From Bacteroidota bacterium (lineage in GTDB: Bacteria; Bacteroidota; Bacteroidia; Chitinophagales; LD1), in NCBI GenBank assembly GCA_016722375.1, contig JADKJG010000004.1, positions 1-64,000 of the forward strand: a stretch of 64,000 nucleotides of DNA, read 5' to 3'. Of this stretch, positions 52,201-58,919 are shown piece by piece. The translations under genes and the position numbers were made by a program. The notes under the pieces are model-generated. The model was not told the origin of the DNA and ran no database searches. It was given only the letters and a program-made list of their open reading frames with translations. Numbering within the stretch: the first letter of the stretch is position 1; every line of letters starts with the position of its first letter.

Positions 52201-52796
52201 CTATACACCAACTGATCGCCGTCGTTATCCGTAGCCGAATGATCAAACCGCAAAGGCGCATTCAAACAAATAAAAATAGGAGGGAAGCGCGTGAACGAAG
52301 GACTGGTATTATGAAACGTATTCGTAGCCGGTATGCGCGCCGTGAACGTCGCGCCCTGATTATCCGGATCAAACAAATTACTGATAGAACTATTGCGACA
52401 ACAGCGCACGTGCGTCAGCGTATAACCGGTCGTACCCGAAGGAAAAGTATAATTCAAAATATACGTGCCCTGCTCCACACAAACGCCCGACGTATTCGTC
52501 AGACACGGATTATCAATCGGCGGATTGATGCGCGTAATAACCGGTGCGCCCATATCCAGAATCACCAGCGCATTCGGGTCGCCGTCCGCATAGACCCCCA
52601 CCAACGCCGGCGCCACCGTCAGCGGATCCGTGCCGTCAAAAGGCGTAGTAGAATTACAATCGCGATAGACCGTCAACCTGATTTGATACGTCGTCCCCGA
52701 AACATACCGGTACGACATAAAACCTCCCACGATATGAAAACCATAACCGCTCAAAAACAAACATCCCAGAAGCGCAACGAAGAATCCCTTTTTCAT
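49224..52796 (-). CDS. Large secreted PKD-domain protein with gliding-motility C-terminal (T9SS type B) domain
   Basis: A protein of 1190 residues from the start at 52796 (MKKGFFVALLGCLFLSGYGF signal; an upstream ATG at 52811 adds five residues). The N-terminal region reads FHIVGGFMSYRYVSG and TYQIRLTVYRDC, a conserved start of such Bacteroidota surface proteins. Two PKD domains follow (NWSFGDGNSSSQKNPAHSY; NWNFGNGLTSNQQNPSPIYS), then several beta-sandwich repeats with the pattern SYVWTPTAGLSNPNISNP. The C-terminal domain matches the gliding motility-associated (CHU_C, T9SS type B) sorting signal: LLVPTGFSPDGSGVNDVF, FSVYNRWGERVF, IGVYAWSIIA. It is exported by T9SS to the surface. An adhesin-like role is inferred. 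Confidence 0.9.
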   Translation of the reverse strand: MKKGFFVALLGCLFLSGYGFHIVGGFMSYRYVSGTTYQIRLTVYRDCNSTTPFDGTDPLTVAPALVGVYADGDPNALVILDMGAPVITRINPPIDNPCLTNTSGVCVEQGTYILNYTFPSGTTGYTLTHVRCCRNSSISNLFDPDNQGATFTARIPATNTFHNTSPSFTRFPPIFICLNAPLRFDHSATDNDGDQLVYSLCSPLQGADNLIPAPSPPPGPPFTDLNWAAGFSGANPMGGNSLKIDPNTGWLSGVPNTVGQFVVGVCVSEYRNGVLIGSYTRDFQFNVTECKIPIANIPSTEINPASGIGLYELNCENYTVSFRNNSYNPPPTGTPLGFNWDFGVRGISTDTSTAALPTYTYPDTGTFLVRLVANKSNGIQPCTDTTYAFVKIYPTFRSDFMAANRCQDSAAHFTDASVSTWGTVNQWNWSFGDGNSSSQKNPAHSYSAPGTYAVTLMSENTAGCHDTLAKNIIIYPVPVANFSFGTTCVNSPVMFTNSSTGNNLGYNWNFGNGLTSNQQNPSPIYSASGNYSVRLALASSDGCRDTATQSLTIHPLPAVTLNSDTQICPFTSVQLLASGGTSYVWTPTAGLSNPNISNPIATPSPPAPVVYTLRITDAFQCSNTGMVRISFHPIPNIDAGLDTSVCLNPGSFRDSVLLRATGGVNYQWSPTTGLSNPNISNPVSRPTTNTTYYLTGTDVNGCSLTDSVAVYFLDPSLELIIDTSIGFCVGDTARPRILNQGASLYLWNPIQYLTHPTSFNTGFFPPDTLQYVLTVSNYCYTKSDSLSVIVWPLPVLGLNPLDSVCIGDSIQLNVSGAKTYQWNSEPTLSDLQIPNPVANPVSTTQYTVTGTSINGCIKHDSTTILVYLPSVIRLAPQVSFVCEGNPVQLSATGAASYVWSPASSLDSSTSANPIASPADTTWYFVKATNVHGCTSNDSLLLRVQHPVTANTASPFNACVGVPLQLAASGGFYYEWFPSKGLNDAFSNHPFVLADSTTNYIVRVSNDCFSDTAVAEVILHPLPEVDAGPDTLIWRDTDAMLEGATNESNHFWHPSDWLNRPFELNTNATPPRTIWYELFAVDEFGCVGKDSVLITVEPHTILLVPTGFSPDGSGVNDVFHIVRWLNIERLKEFSVYNRWGERVFSTKDISQGWDGSFRGRPQPIGVYAWSIIAQTRDGEEIMRKGNVTLLR

Positions 52797-52913
52797 TTTC
52801 CCAAAGGACATCGAAGGTAATTAATTAATGCTCGACCATCCTCCCTTTCCCCTTCCAACTCGCCGCAAAAAAAGTTAATTGATAACGGACCATCAGCCAA
52901 CTACCAACTGTTT

Positions 52914-53034
52914 TGGCGCGTCCCCCGCCTCGTTCCTCGGCGTCGGCCGGGCTTTACGTTCCAATCTTTTCTACTCGTATATTTTAAATAGAAGAAAAGG
53001 ATTTCCACTGCAATCCCTCGCGCAGCTCAGCGCT
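52914..53034. repeat. Intergenic repeat R1, copy 2 (diverged)
   Basis: Same block order as at 30175-30272 (GGCCGGGCTTTACG, ATCTTTTCTACTCGTAT, GAAAAGGATTTCC, AATCCCTCGCGC), also ending in GCGCTCC. It is clearly more diverged. Confidence 0.65.
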
Positions 53035-53092
53035 CCTTTAAACGGATTGTCATTACGATTTCAATTCCATTAAAATCAATCAGAGTATTTAA

Positions 53093-53121
53093 ACTACAAA
53101 AGTCTTTAAGACTTTTGTAGT
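53093..53121. repeat. 29-base perfect palindrome P, copy 1
   Basis: Arms ACTACAAAAGTCTT and AAGACTTTTGTAGT pair perfectly over 14 bp around a single central T. A second copy with central A lies at 53251-53279, and both are followed by CTTCG(A/G)CC. Confidence 0.95.
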
Positions 53122-53132
53122 CTTCGACCATT

Positions 53133-53212
53133 ATGGCTAAAGCCATTTAACAAGAGCCAGATTCTCACCACGCTGAAGCACGCTGTTAATAACTCCGCCA
53201 TTCATGGCGGAG
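53133..53212. repeat. Intergenic repeat R2, copy 2 (inverted relative to 30715)
   Basis: Begins ATGGCTAAAGCCATTTAAC and ends CTCCGCCATTCATGGCGGAG. Its reverse complement matches 30715-30789. Confidence 0.8.
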
Positions 53213-53250
53213 GGTTTGGAAGATTTGTATTGGCTTTAGCCGTGATTTAA

Positions 53251-53279
53251 ACTACAAAAGTCTTAAAGACTTTTGTAGT
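53251..53279. repeat. 29-base perfect palindrome P, copy 2
   Basis: Same 14 bp arms as at 53093-53121 with a central A; 158 bases from the first copy and same context on both sides. Confidence 0.95.
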
Positions 53280-53294
53280 CTTCGGCCAGGCATC

Positions 53295-53412
53295 AATCCT
53301 ACGGATTGAAAACCACCGCAAACAAACATTCGCGAATAACATCTATCAAGTTCCGTAGGAACTATCTTTTGGTAGAAATGAATAGTCTCCACTGTGCAAG
53401 CTCCATCGGAGC
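53295..53412. repeat. Hairpin cluster H, second locus (three hairpins)
   Basis: AATCC-tac-GGATT (53295-53307), AGTTCC-gta-GGAACT (53349-53363), GCTCC-atc-GGAGC (53400-53412). These belong with the hairpins at 30361-30567. Spacings are 54 and 51 bases, and TTTTGGTAGAAATGAATAG lies between the last two. Confidence 0.7.
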
Positions 53413-53724
53413 GATCGAATGAATACATTTCACGCGGAGCGCGCAGAGATGCAGAGTATGGAGTCTTTTTACTGTATTTTCTCTGTGTTCCCAGCTACGC
53501 TGCGCCCTCTGCGTGGAATAAAGTTAAAAACAAAGGTCTTTGGGGCTTTTGCAATGGTTTAGTCAAATATAAACCAGATAACGAAAGTTTTCACCTTTCC
53601 CATTCACACTCCCTTCCATCGCTTCTTTTTTTGAAATTCTTGTTTAATTTCAAGATCGTAATTTTTTAATCCTGAAAATTATGGCAAAAGAAAAAACGGA
53701 TGAGAGGATACCCCCCGGAAATAT

Positions 53725-53964
53725 GGGCCCTTCCGCTTGGCACAAGAGCCCTTCTCTTTCCAATGAGGGTCCTTGTCTGAGGAATGAGGGCCCTTTTGTT
53801 GAAGTTAAGGGCCCTTCTCACGACGATGAGGACCCTTCTCCATAGCATTAGGTCCCTTAGTTAACGGGCTAAGGACCCTTATTTGGAGCGTTAGGTTCCT
53901 AGTCTGGAAAATGAGGGCCCTTATGTGGTGGACAAGGGCCCTAAAATTGAAAATAAGAGTCCAT
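53725..53964. repeat. 21 bp tandem array C (GGGCCCTT core)
   Basis: Units start at 53725 and continue every 21 bases, except one 22-base unit at 53851-53872, for 11 units plus a partial. Each has the core GGNCCCTT (some variants) followed by about nine variable bases and TGAG, TTAG or ACAAG. Outside the core the units are essentially unrelated. A short plus-strand frame from an ATG at 53682 (MAKEKTDERIPPGN) runs into the array but hits stops. The array sits in a gene-free region of 1.6 kb. Confidence 0.9.
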
Positions 53965-54018
53965 AAAACACAAAAAGAGGCGATTTTGCCTGTTTTTTGC
54001 GTTTTGTGCCGGGTTCAA

Positions 54019-54295
54019 TGCGCTCTAATTTTCAATTTTAATACGCTCATTTTCCGGCTTGTTGCATTGGCTCGCAGATTAAGTGCAATTACCACCTCCG
54101 GCCACCTGCGTTAATTTATAGGATAAATGCACTCACCGCTTGGCCAGGTGCATTCATTCCGGCGCTTAGTGCACACGTCGCATAGCCAACTGCACAAATC
54201 TCCTAGTTTAGTGCATACGCCTCATGGCCAGATGCGCTAATTTCTGAGTTTAATGCGCTCACTTCCCACCTAAACGCACACGGCTGTGGTGGAAG
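54019..54295. repeat. 21 bp tandem array D (TGCRC core)
   Basis: Thirteen units: 54019 (23 bases), 54042, 54063, 54084 (23), then every 21 bases from 54107 to 54275. The only conserved part is TGCRYW (mostly TGCACT, TGCGCT, TGCATT); the remaining 15 bases are unrelated between units. All six frames contain stops, so the array is non-coding. Its first unit is the near-exact inverse (17 of 18 bases) of the last unit of array C at 53942-53959. Confidence 0.9.
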
Positions 54296-54417
54296 CGCGA
54301 TTATTTTTGGGGGAAAATTGAGTACGGGATTAAGTTGCAAACTTGAGACAGTTGGGATTAATTACTTCCACGACATTTGTTTGATTACCACCTCCGTCCC
54401 CTACTGAAACGTCGGGG

Positions 54418-54432
54418 CCACCTCCGCCAGCC
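54418..54432. repeat. Left arm of a REP-like palindrome interrupted by IS110
   Basis: CCACCTCCGCCAGCC. Its inverse continues at 55736-55749 on the other side of the element. A second inverted pair, CCACCTCCGTC (about 54389-54399) and GACGGAGGTGG (55774-55784), encloses both, like a two-REP unit. Confidence 0.75.
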
Positions 54433-54478
54433 CTTTAGGTTTGTTTTTATAATTTAACCTTATTAAACAAGCTGACCA

Positions 54479-54610
54479 CCAACTGTAGGGAACTCTTCCG
54501 CCAGCAGGGTAAGACCCATCCTCCGATTGAGCCTACAGTTGGTTATTTGAACAAGCATCAAATAGAAATTTGGGTAAGACCCATTAGCAAGGTATTGATT
54601 GTGTTCAAAT
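54479..54610 (+). ncRNA. Candidate bridge RNA of the IS110 element
   Basis: Stem-loop 1 (54479-54542) has the arms CCAACTGTAGG and CCTACAGTTGG (perfect 11 bp). Stem-loop 2 (54545-54610) has ATTTGAACA and TGTTCAAAT (9 bp) with an inner ATCAA/TTGAT. Both internal regions contain the same 13-mer GGGTAAGACCCAT, which itself forms a GGGT-aag-ACCC tip. Two guide-bearing stem-loops in this position are the hallmark of IS110 bridge RNAs. Stem-loop 1 also contains CCGCCAGC (54498-54505), identical to the flank directly left of the insertion (54424-54431). Confidence 0.6.
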
Positions 54611-54644
54611 GCGGTCAGCAAGTTTGTAACCTAAATATAAAAGT

Positions 54645-55658
54645 ATGAAAACTTATGAATGGTTTATGGGCATAGACGTATCCAAAGGGAAGTTAGATAT
54701 TGCACTTCTCAAAGGCAATGAAAAGCAGTATCAGGGAATCATCGAGAACAGGGTTCCGGCTATAAAGTCTTTAATCAAAGACCTTCAGAAGAAGTATCCT
54801 GATTTTGATTTAAAGGTATGCTTGATTGGAGTAGAGCATACCGGTATTTACAATAACCATTTACTTGTTGTGGCCCAAGAACAGCAATGGAACTTGTGCT
54901 TGGAATCGGCTATTCATATTAAGCAATCCGGAGGGTTACAGCGAGGCAAAAACGATCAGGTAGATGCGCTTCGAATTGCTCAATATGTTTACAAAAACAG
55001 AGCAGAAATAAAACTATGGCAATCTCCCAGAGCAGTCATTACGCAACTCAAGCAGCTTACAGGGATGCGCGACCGTTTAATTGCAGCTAAGAAACAGTTG
55101 GAAGTTGTGTTAAAGGAAAATGAATCTTTCCAGGCCAAACAAGTGACCAAATACATGGCGGCTTGTTGCAAGAAAAGTATTCATGCTTTAGCTACAGATA
55201 TTGCTGCTACTGAAAAGAAAATAAAGGAAGTGATTGAGAACGACTCCGAGCTTAAACGTTTATTTACCATTGTAACCTCTGTGCCTGGTGTAGGAGTGGT
55301 AACCGCTACATCAATTGTTATTAGCACCAATGAATTTAAGCGCATTAAGGAGCCGAGAAAGTATGCTTGTTATGCCGGAGTAGCACCTTTTGAACATTCT
55401 TCAGGGAGTAGTGTTAGAGGAAAAACAAGGGTGTCTCGTAAAGCCAACCTGCATGCAAAATCTCTATTACACATGGTTGCCATGACCGCTATCCTTCACA
55501 ATCCTGAAATGAAATTATACTATACAAGAAAGGTAGCTGAAGGGAAAAGCAAAATGAATGTGATTAATGCAGTAAGAAATAAAATTGTGCATCAGATTTT
55601 TGCATGTGTCAGGGACAACAGAGTGTATGAAAAAATATATTACCCTTTACTTGCTTAA
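54645..55658 (+). CDS. IS110-family transposase (RuvC-like, DEDD)
   Basis: The 337-residue protein looks intact. The N-terminal RuvC-like DEDD domain has Asp10 in GIDVSKGKLD, a Glu in GVEHTGIYN, and KNDQVDALRIAQY. A coiled segment follows, then a C-terminal transposase_20 domain with VPGVGVVTATSIVI and the Ser-bearing HSSGSSVRGKTRVSR. IS110 transposases are bridge-RNA-guided serine-type recombinases that excise and insert the element through a circular form. The start at 54645 follows the structured 5' region. Confidence 0.95.
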   Translation: MKTYEWFMGIDVSKGKLDIALLKGNEKQYQGIIENRVPAIKSLIKDLQKKYPDFDLKVCLIGVEHTGIYNNHLLVVAQEQQWNLCLESAIHIKQSGGLQRGKNDQVDALRIAQYVYKNRAEIKLWQSPRAVITQLKQLTGMRDRLIAAKKQLEVVLKENESFQAKQVTKYMAACCKKSIHALATDIAATEKKIKEVIENDSELKRLFTIVTSVPGVGVVTATSIVISTNEFKRIKEPRKYACYAGVAPFEHSSGSSVRGKTRVSRKANLHAKSLLHMVAMTAILHNPEMKLYYTRKVAEGKSKMNVINAVRNKIVHQIFACVRDNRVYEKIYYPLLA

Positions 55659-55735
55659 ACCATAGAAATCGGAGGACAAGGGTAGCCCTACAATTTACTG
55701 GTAGCCTTCGATATGAGGGCGGCTGTTTGTCCTCC

Positions 55736-55775
55736 GGCTGGCGGAGGTGTCTTTTTCTGCGGAGCAGAAAAAGAC
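55736..55775. repeat. Right arm of the interrupted REP-like palindrome plus adjacent hairpin
   Basis: GGCTGGCGGAGGTG (55736-55749) is the exact inverse of the left arm. It is followed by a perfect 12 bp hairpin, GTCTTTTTCTGC-gga-GCAGAAAAAGAC (55749-55775), and then GACGGAGGTGG. Confidence 0.8.
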
Positions 55776-55834
55776 GGAGGTGGAGGAAACAAAATTTTAG
55801 AAAGTTGATAAATTTAGAATGCGGTCACTGGCTG

Positions 55835-55923
55835 TTTGCGGCAGGGATAGAGGCGGCATCCTTTTTCATCCATTAAAAATAAGCGAGTCGAAAAAGATAT
55901 AGCCGAAAGCCCGTAAGCCGCCC
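55835..55923. repeat. Intergenic repeat R1, copy 3 (inverted)
   Basis: Contains GCGGCAGGGATAGAGGCGG, CATCCTTTTTCATCC, CGAGTCGAAAAAGATATAG and CCGAAAGCCCG. Its reverse complement closely matches 30175-30272. In this orientation GGAT...ATCC is followed by T5, so it may terminate transcription from the IS110 side. Confidence 0.8.
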
Positions 55924-55984
55924 AAAGATTCATATTTATTATCTCCTCGCTTTTTGTTTTCTTCGCGGTTCATTTTTAAAGACT

Positions 55985-57199
55985 ATGCCAAAGATTTCAA
56001 AGAAAGGGCAGGAGATGCCCGCCTCGCCGATTCGCAAATTAGTTCCTTATGCCGACTCGGCAAAAAAGAGGGGGACGAAGATTTATCACTTGAACATCGG
56101 GCAGCCCGATTTGGAGACGCCGAAGCAGTTTTGGGAGACGCTGAAGAAGTTGGATATGAAGGTGCTGGAGTATTGTCCGAGCAATGGGCTGGAGGCGTAT
56201 CGGAAGAAGTTTGCGGGTTATTATAACCGGATAGGGATTGAGGTGGATGCGTCGCAGTTTATGATTACGGAGGGGGCGAGCGAGGCGTTGTCGTTTGGGA
56301 TGATGAGTTGTTTGAATGAGGAGGATGAAATTATTATTCCGGAGCCGATGTATGCCAACTATATTGGTTTTGCGACGGCGGGGCATATTCGGGTGCGGCC
56401 GATTCCGACTTCGATTGAAAGTGGTTTTGCATTGCCGCCGATGGCGGATTTTGAAAAGGTGATTACGCCGAAAACGAAAGCGATTTTGATTTGTAATCCG
56501 AATAATCCGACGGGTTATTTTTATAGCAAAGAAGAGATGTTGACGCTACGGGAAATTTGTTTGAAGCATGATCTTTATCTTTTTGTGGATGAGGTGTATC
56601 GAGAGTTTTTGTATGGCGATAAAACATTTTTCAGCGCCTTGAATCTGGAGGGGATGGAGCAGCATGTGATTGTGTTTGATTCTATTTCTAAACGTTTCAG
56701 CGCCTGCGGAGCGCGGATTGGAGCTTTGGTGACGAGGAACAAGGAGGTGCTGAATACGGTGTTGAAGTTCGGGCAGATGCGGTTGAGTCCGCCGTCGCTG
56801 GGGCAGATAGCCGGTGAAGGTTTGTTTGATTTAGGGAAGGAATATTATGATTCGATTCTGGCAGAATACAAGAAGCGTCGCGATGTGTTGGTGGAGGGGT
56901 TGAATAAAATACCGGGTGTGTATTGCCCGAATCCCGGCGGGGCTTTTTATGCGGTGGCATCGCTGCCGGTGCGCGATACGGATGTTTTTTGTCAGTGGAT
57001 GTTGGAGCAATTTTCGCATCAGGGCGCTACGGTGATGATGGCACCGGCTTCGGGTTTTTATTCCACGGCGGGTTCGGGTAAGAACCAAGTGCGCATAGCT
57101 TATGTGTTGAACACGGAAGATTTGAAAGCAGCTATTTCTTGTTTGGAAGCAGGGCTGAAAGAGTATGCAAAGACAGAGGTTAGTGCTTTAGTGAATTAG
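55985..57199 (+). CDS. Class I/II pyridoxal-phosphate aminotransferase
   Basis: The 404-residue fold-type I aminotransferase has HLNIGQPDLETPKQF at the start, CNPNNPTGYFYSKEEM, FVDEVYREF with the PLP-contacting Asp, and the PLP lysine in FDSISKRFSACGARIG. It resembles aspartate/aromatic aminotransferases, but the substrate cannot be set from sequence. Its last 20 bases overlap the end of the convergent gmhB gene. Confidence 0.9.
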   Translation: MPKISKKGQEMPASPIRKLVPYADSAKKRGTKIYHLNIGQPDLETPKQFWETLKKLDMKVLEYCPSNGLEAYRKKFAGYYNRIGIEVDASQFMITEGASEALSFGMMSCLNEEDEIIIPEPMYANYIGFATAGHIRVRPIPTSIESGFALPPMADFEKVITPKTKAILICNPNNPTGYFYSKEEMLTLREICLKHDLYLFVDEVYREFLYGDKTFFSALNLEGMEQHVIVFDSISKRFSACGARIGALVTRNKEVLNTVLKFGQMRLSPPSLGQIAGEGLFDLGKEYYDSILAEYKKRRDVLVEGLNKIPGVYCPNPGGAFYAVASLPVRDTDVFCQWMLEQFSHQGATVMMAPASGFYSTAGSGKNQVRIAYVLNTEDLKAAISCLEAGLKEYAKTEVSALVN

Positions 57200-57743
57200 C
57201 AAAGTCGCGGAGGGAATCGCAATAGGTGTCCACCTGTTGCTGCTCCGGTTCATTCAATTTCTTTTTATCGCCTACAAAGACGGTGAAGATACCGGCGGCT
57301 CGGCCGAACTGCATGTCGGTGGCGGCATCGCCCACTATCAGGGCTTTGGAGAAATCAATTTCGGGGAAATCACGTTTTGCCTTTTTGGCCATACCGATGG
57401 CGGGCTTGCGCATTTGGTTTACGTCTCGCTCTCTCAATTCAGTAGCGGAATAGATGGCGTGGATTCTTCCGCCATGTTTGCGCACTTCGCGCATCATTTC
57501 GGCATGGATAAAATCTAAATCTTCCTGACTCATAATTTCGCGGCCCACGCCTTGTTGGTTGGTGACGATGATGATTCGGCGAAAGAGTTGAGATAAATCG
57601 CGGATGGCATCAAGCGCGCCTTCGAGGAAATAGAACTCGTCCCAGGTTTTGACGTAATCGTTCGGGTAGTGAAGATTGATCACGCCATCTCGGTCGAGGA
57701 AGAGCGTCCAGGTTTTGTTGATTTTCAGTTCACTTAAATTCAT
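57180..57743 (-). CDS. gmhB: HAD-IIIA phosphatase, GmhB-like (heptose bisphosphate phosphatase)
   Basis: HAD-superfamily enzyme; the nucleophile motif is LFLDRDGVINLHYPNDYV, with TNQQGVGR (motif II) and ALIVGDAATDMQFGRAAGI (motif IV). This matches D-glycero-D-manno-heptose-1,7-bisphosphate phosphatases. The start at 57743 (MNLSELKINKTW) is preferred over an open extension to 57797. It overlaps hddC by 14 bases, so the two are coupled; together they make nucleotide-activated heptose for LPS core or surface glycans. The usual zinc-binding cysteines of GmhB are not obvious here. Confidence 0.82.
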   Translation of the reverse strand: MNLSELKINKTWTLFLDRDGVINLHYPNDYVKTWDEFYFLEGALDAIRDLSQLFRRIIIVTNQQGVGREIMSQEDLDFIHAEMMREVRKHGGRIHAIYSATELRERDVNQMRKPAIGMAKKAKRDFPEIDFSKALIVGDAATDMQFGRAAGIFTVFVGDKKKLNEPEQQQVDTYCDSLRDFANSLKH

Positions 57744-58428
57744 GTTGGGCTTTTTGGTAGTCTTCGGGAATGCCGATGTCAATGAAATAGCCATCAAATG
57801 CCTTTCCGCTGAATTTCAGGGAAGAGGAGTATTTCTCTAAAACATCTTTTTCAAAGGAGAATTTTTCGGAGACTTCTACTTGTGCAAAAAGATTCTTGCG
57901 GAAGAAATAGACGCCACCGTTAACGAGGCCTTCGGTCATGAATTTCTTTTCACAGAATTCGGTAACGCGGTTGTTGGCATCCAACTCTACGGTTCCGTAG
58001 CGGTCAAAGTTGCTTAGCTTCTTCAAGGAAAGAACAAGATCACTGTTTGATTGAAAATAAAAATTGCGTAGGGCAGATAAGTCCACGTCAAAAAAGGTAT
58101 CGCCATTAAGGACGTATGCTTCGTCTTGCACCATATCGAAAGCCTTCTTAATTCCTCCGCCGGTTCCGAGTGGTTCTTCTTCGATGGAATACCGGATTTT
58201 TATTCCCAAATATTCCTCACCAAAATATTCTTTGATGGTTTCATGCTTGTATCCGACGGATAGGATGGTTTCACTAATTTGGTTCTTGGCAAGGTATTGA
58301 AAGATATAGTGCAGAAAAGGTTTTCCGTTGACCGGTGCCATTGGTTTGGGCAAGTCGGAAATCACCGAGCGAAGGCGCGTGCCTAAGCCACCGGCGAGGA
58401 TAATAGCAACGGATTTTGTAGCGTTCAT
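57730..58428 (-). CDS. hddC: Sugar-1-phosphate nucleotidyltransferase, HddC-like
   Basis: The 232-residue protein has the NTP-transferase N-terminus (AIILAGGLGTRLRSVISDLPKPMAPV), EEEPLGTGGGIKKAF, and LNGDTFFDVDL with metal-binding Asp. Size and context with gmhB fit D-glycero-alpha-D-manno-heptose-1-phosphate guanylyltransferase. It could act on another sugar-1-phosphate if the heptose link is wrong. It is the first gene of the pair. Confidence 0.8.
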   Translation of the reverse strand: MNATKSVAIILAGGLGTRLRSVISDLPKPMAPVNGKPFLHYIFQYLAKNQISETILSVGYKHETIKEYFGEEYLGIKIRYSIEEEPLGTGGGIKKAFDMVQDEAYVLNGDTFFDVDLSALRNFYFQSNSDLVLSLKKLSNFDRYGTVELDANNRVTEFCEKKFMTEGLVNGGVYFFRKNLFAQVEVSEKFSFEKDVLEKYSSSLKFSGKAFDGYFIDIGIPEDYQKAQHEFK

Positions 58429-58494
58429 GAGGGGCTAAAAAAATAAATCCCCACCGAATGGCAGGGATTTATTTCAATCTTTTGAAAAAAGCAC

Positions 58495-58776
58495 CTATTT
58501 CTTAGGGGCAGTCTTGTCAACCGGTTTGATTTCGGAGGCCTTGCTGACAGGTCTAGCCTCCATTTTAACAGCTTTAGCTTCAACCCTAGCTCCGCTGTGG
58601 GCTACTTTGGTCTCTGTCCGGGCTTCGGTCTTAGCGGCTTTCTCGCCAACCTTTGCTTCGGTTTTTACCATTTTGGTTTCGGCTTTGTGTGCAGTCTTGT
58701 TTTCAGTTTTTACACCTTGAGCACTGACTGCGAGTACTGCGAACGCTACGGATAGCGTCAAAAAAACATGTTTCAT
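58495..58776 (-). CDS. Small secreted Lys/Ala/Glu-rich protein
   Basis: The 93-residue product from 58776 has a signal peptide (MKHVFLTLSVAFAVLAVSAQ) and a mature part that is almost entirely KTEAKV-type low-complexity repeat, likely one long helix or disordered. No family is recognised. It is probably periplasmic or secreted. Confidence 0.55.
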   Translation of the reverse strand: MKHVFLTLSVAFAVLAVSAQGVKTENKTAHKAETKMVKTEAKVGEKAAKTEARTETKVAHSGARVEAKAVKMEARPVSKASEIKPVDKTAPKK

Positions 58777-58919
58777 TTTACTGGGTTTTTTTTGATTGAA
58801 AAATTTCAAGAACAAAAGTATTCCGGCACCCGAACCCAACTGGTATAATTAACGTTAGCTAACATGAATTTTGTGAGTTCTTGGCACTTAATGGTGGCGG
58901 GTAAAGATTTCATAATCAC

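Larger units (their letters stand above)
54433..55735 (+). mobile_element. IS110-family insertion sequence
   Basis: About 1.3 kb, the usual IS110 size. It carries one transposase and a 5' non-coding part of about 210 bases with two stem-loops. No terminal inverted repeats or long target duplication are seen, as expected for IS110. The ends are inferred from the flanking palindrome: removing the element joins CCACCTCCGCCAGCC to GGCTGGCGGAGGTG with a four-base CTCC loop. A CT dinucleotide is present at both junctions (54433-54434 and 55732-55733) and would be the recombination core. Confidence 0.75.

Noticed and set aside
52182..52820. Arg-rich plus-strand open frame over the start of the T9SS type B gene
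   Set aside because: Antisense shadow; very biased composition.
53394..53669. 91-codon open frame before array C
   Set aside because: Built from the CGCGGAGCGCGCAGAG-type intergenic repeat; no family or start support.
53725..54295. CRISPR array
   Set aside because: The conserved core is only 5-8 bases and the period 21 bp; CRISPR repeats are longer (about 23 bases or more) with spacers of similar size, and there are no cas genes.
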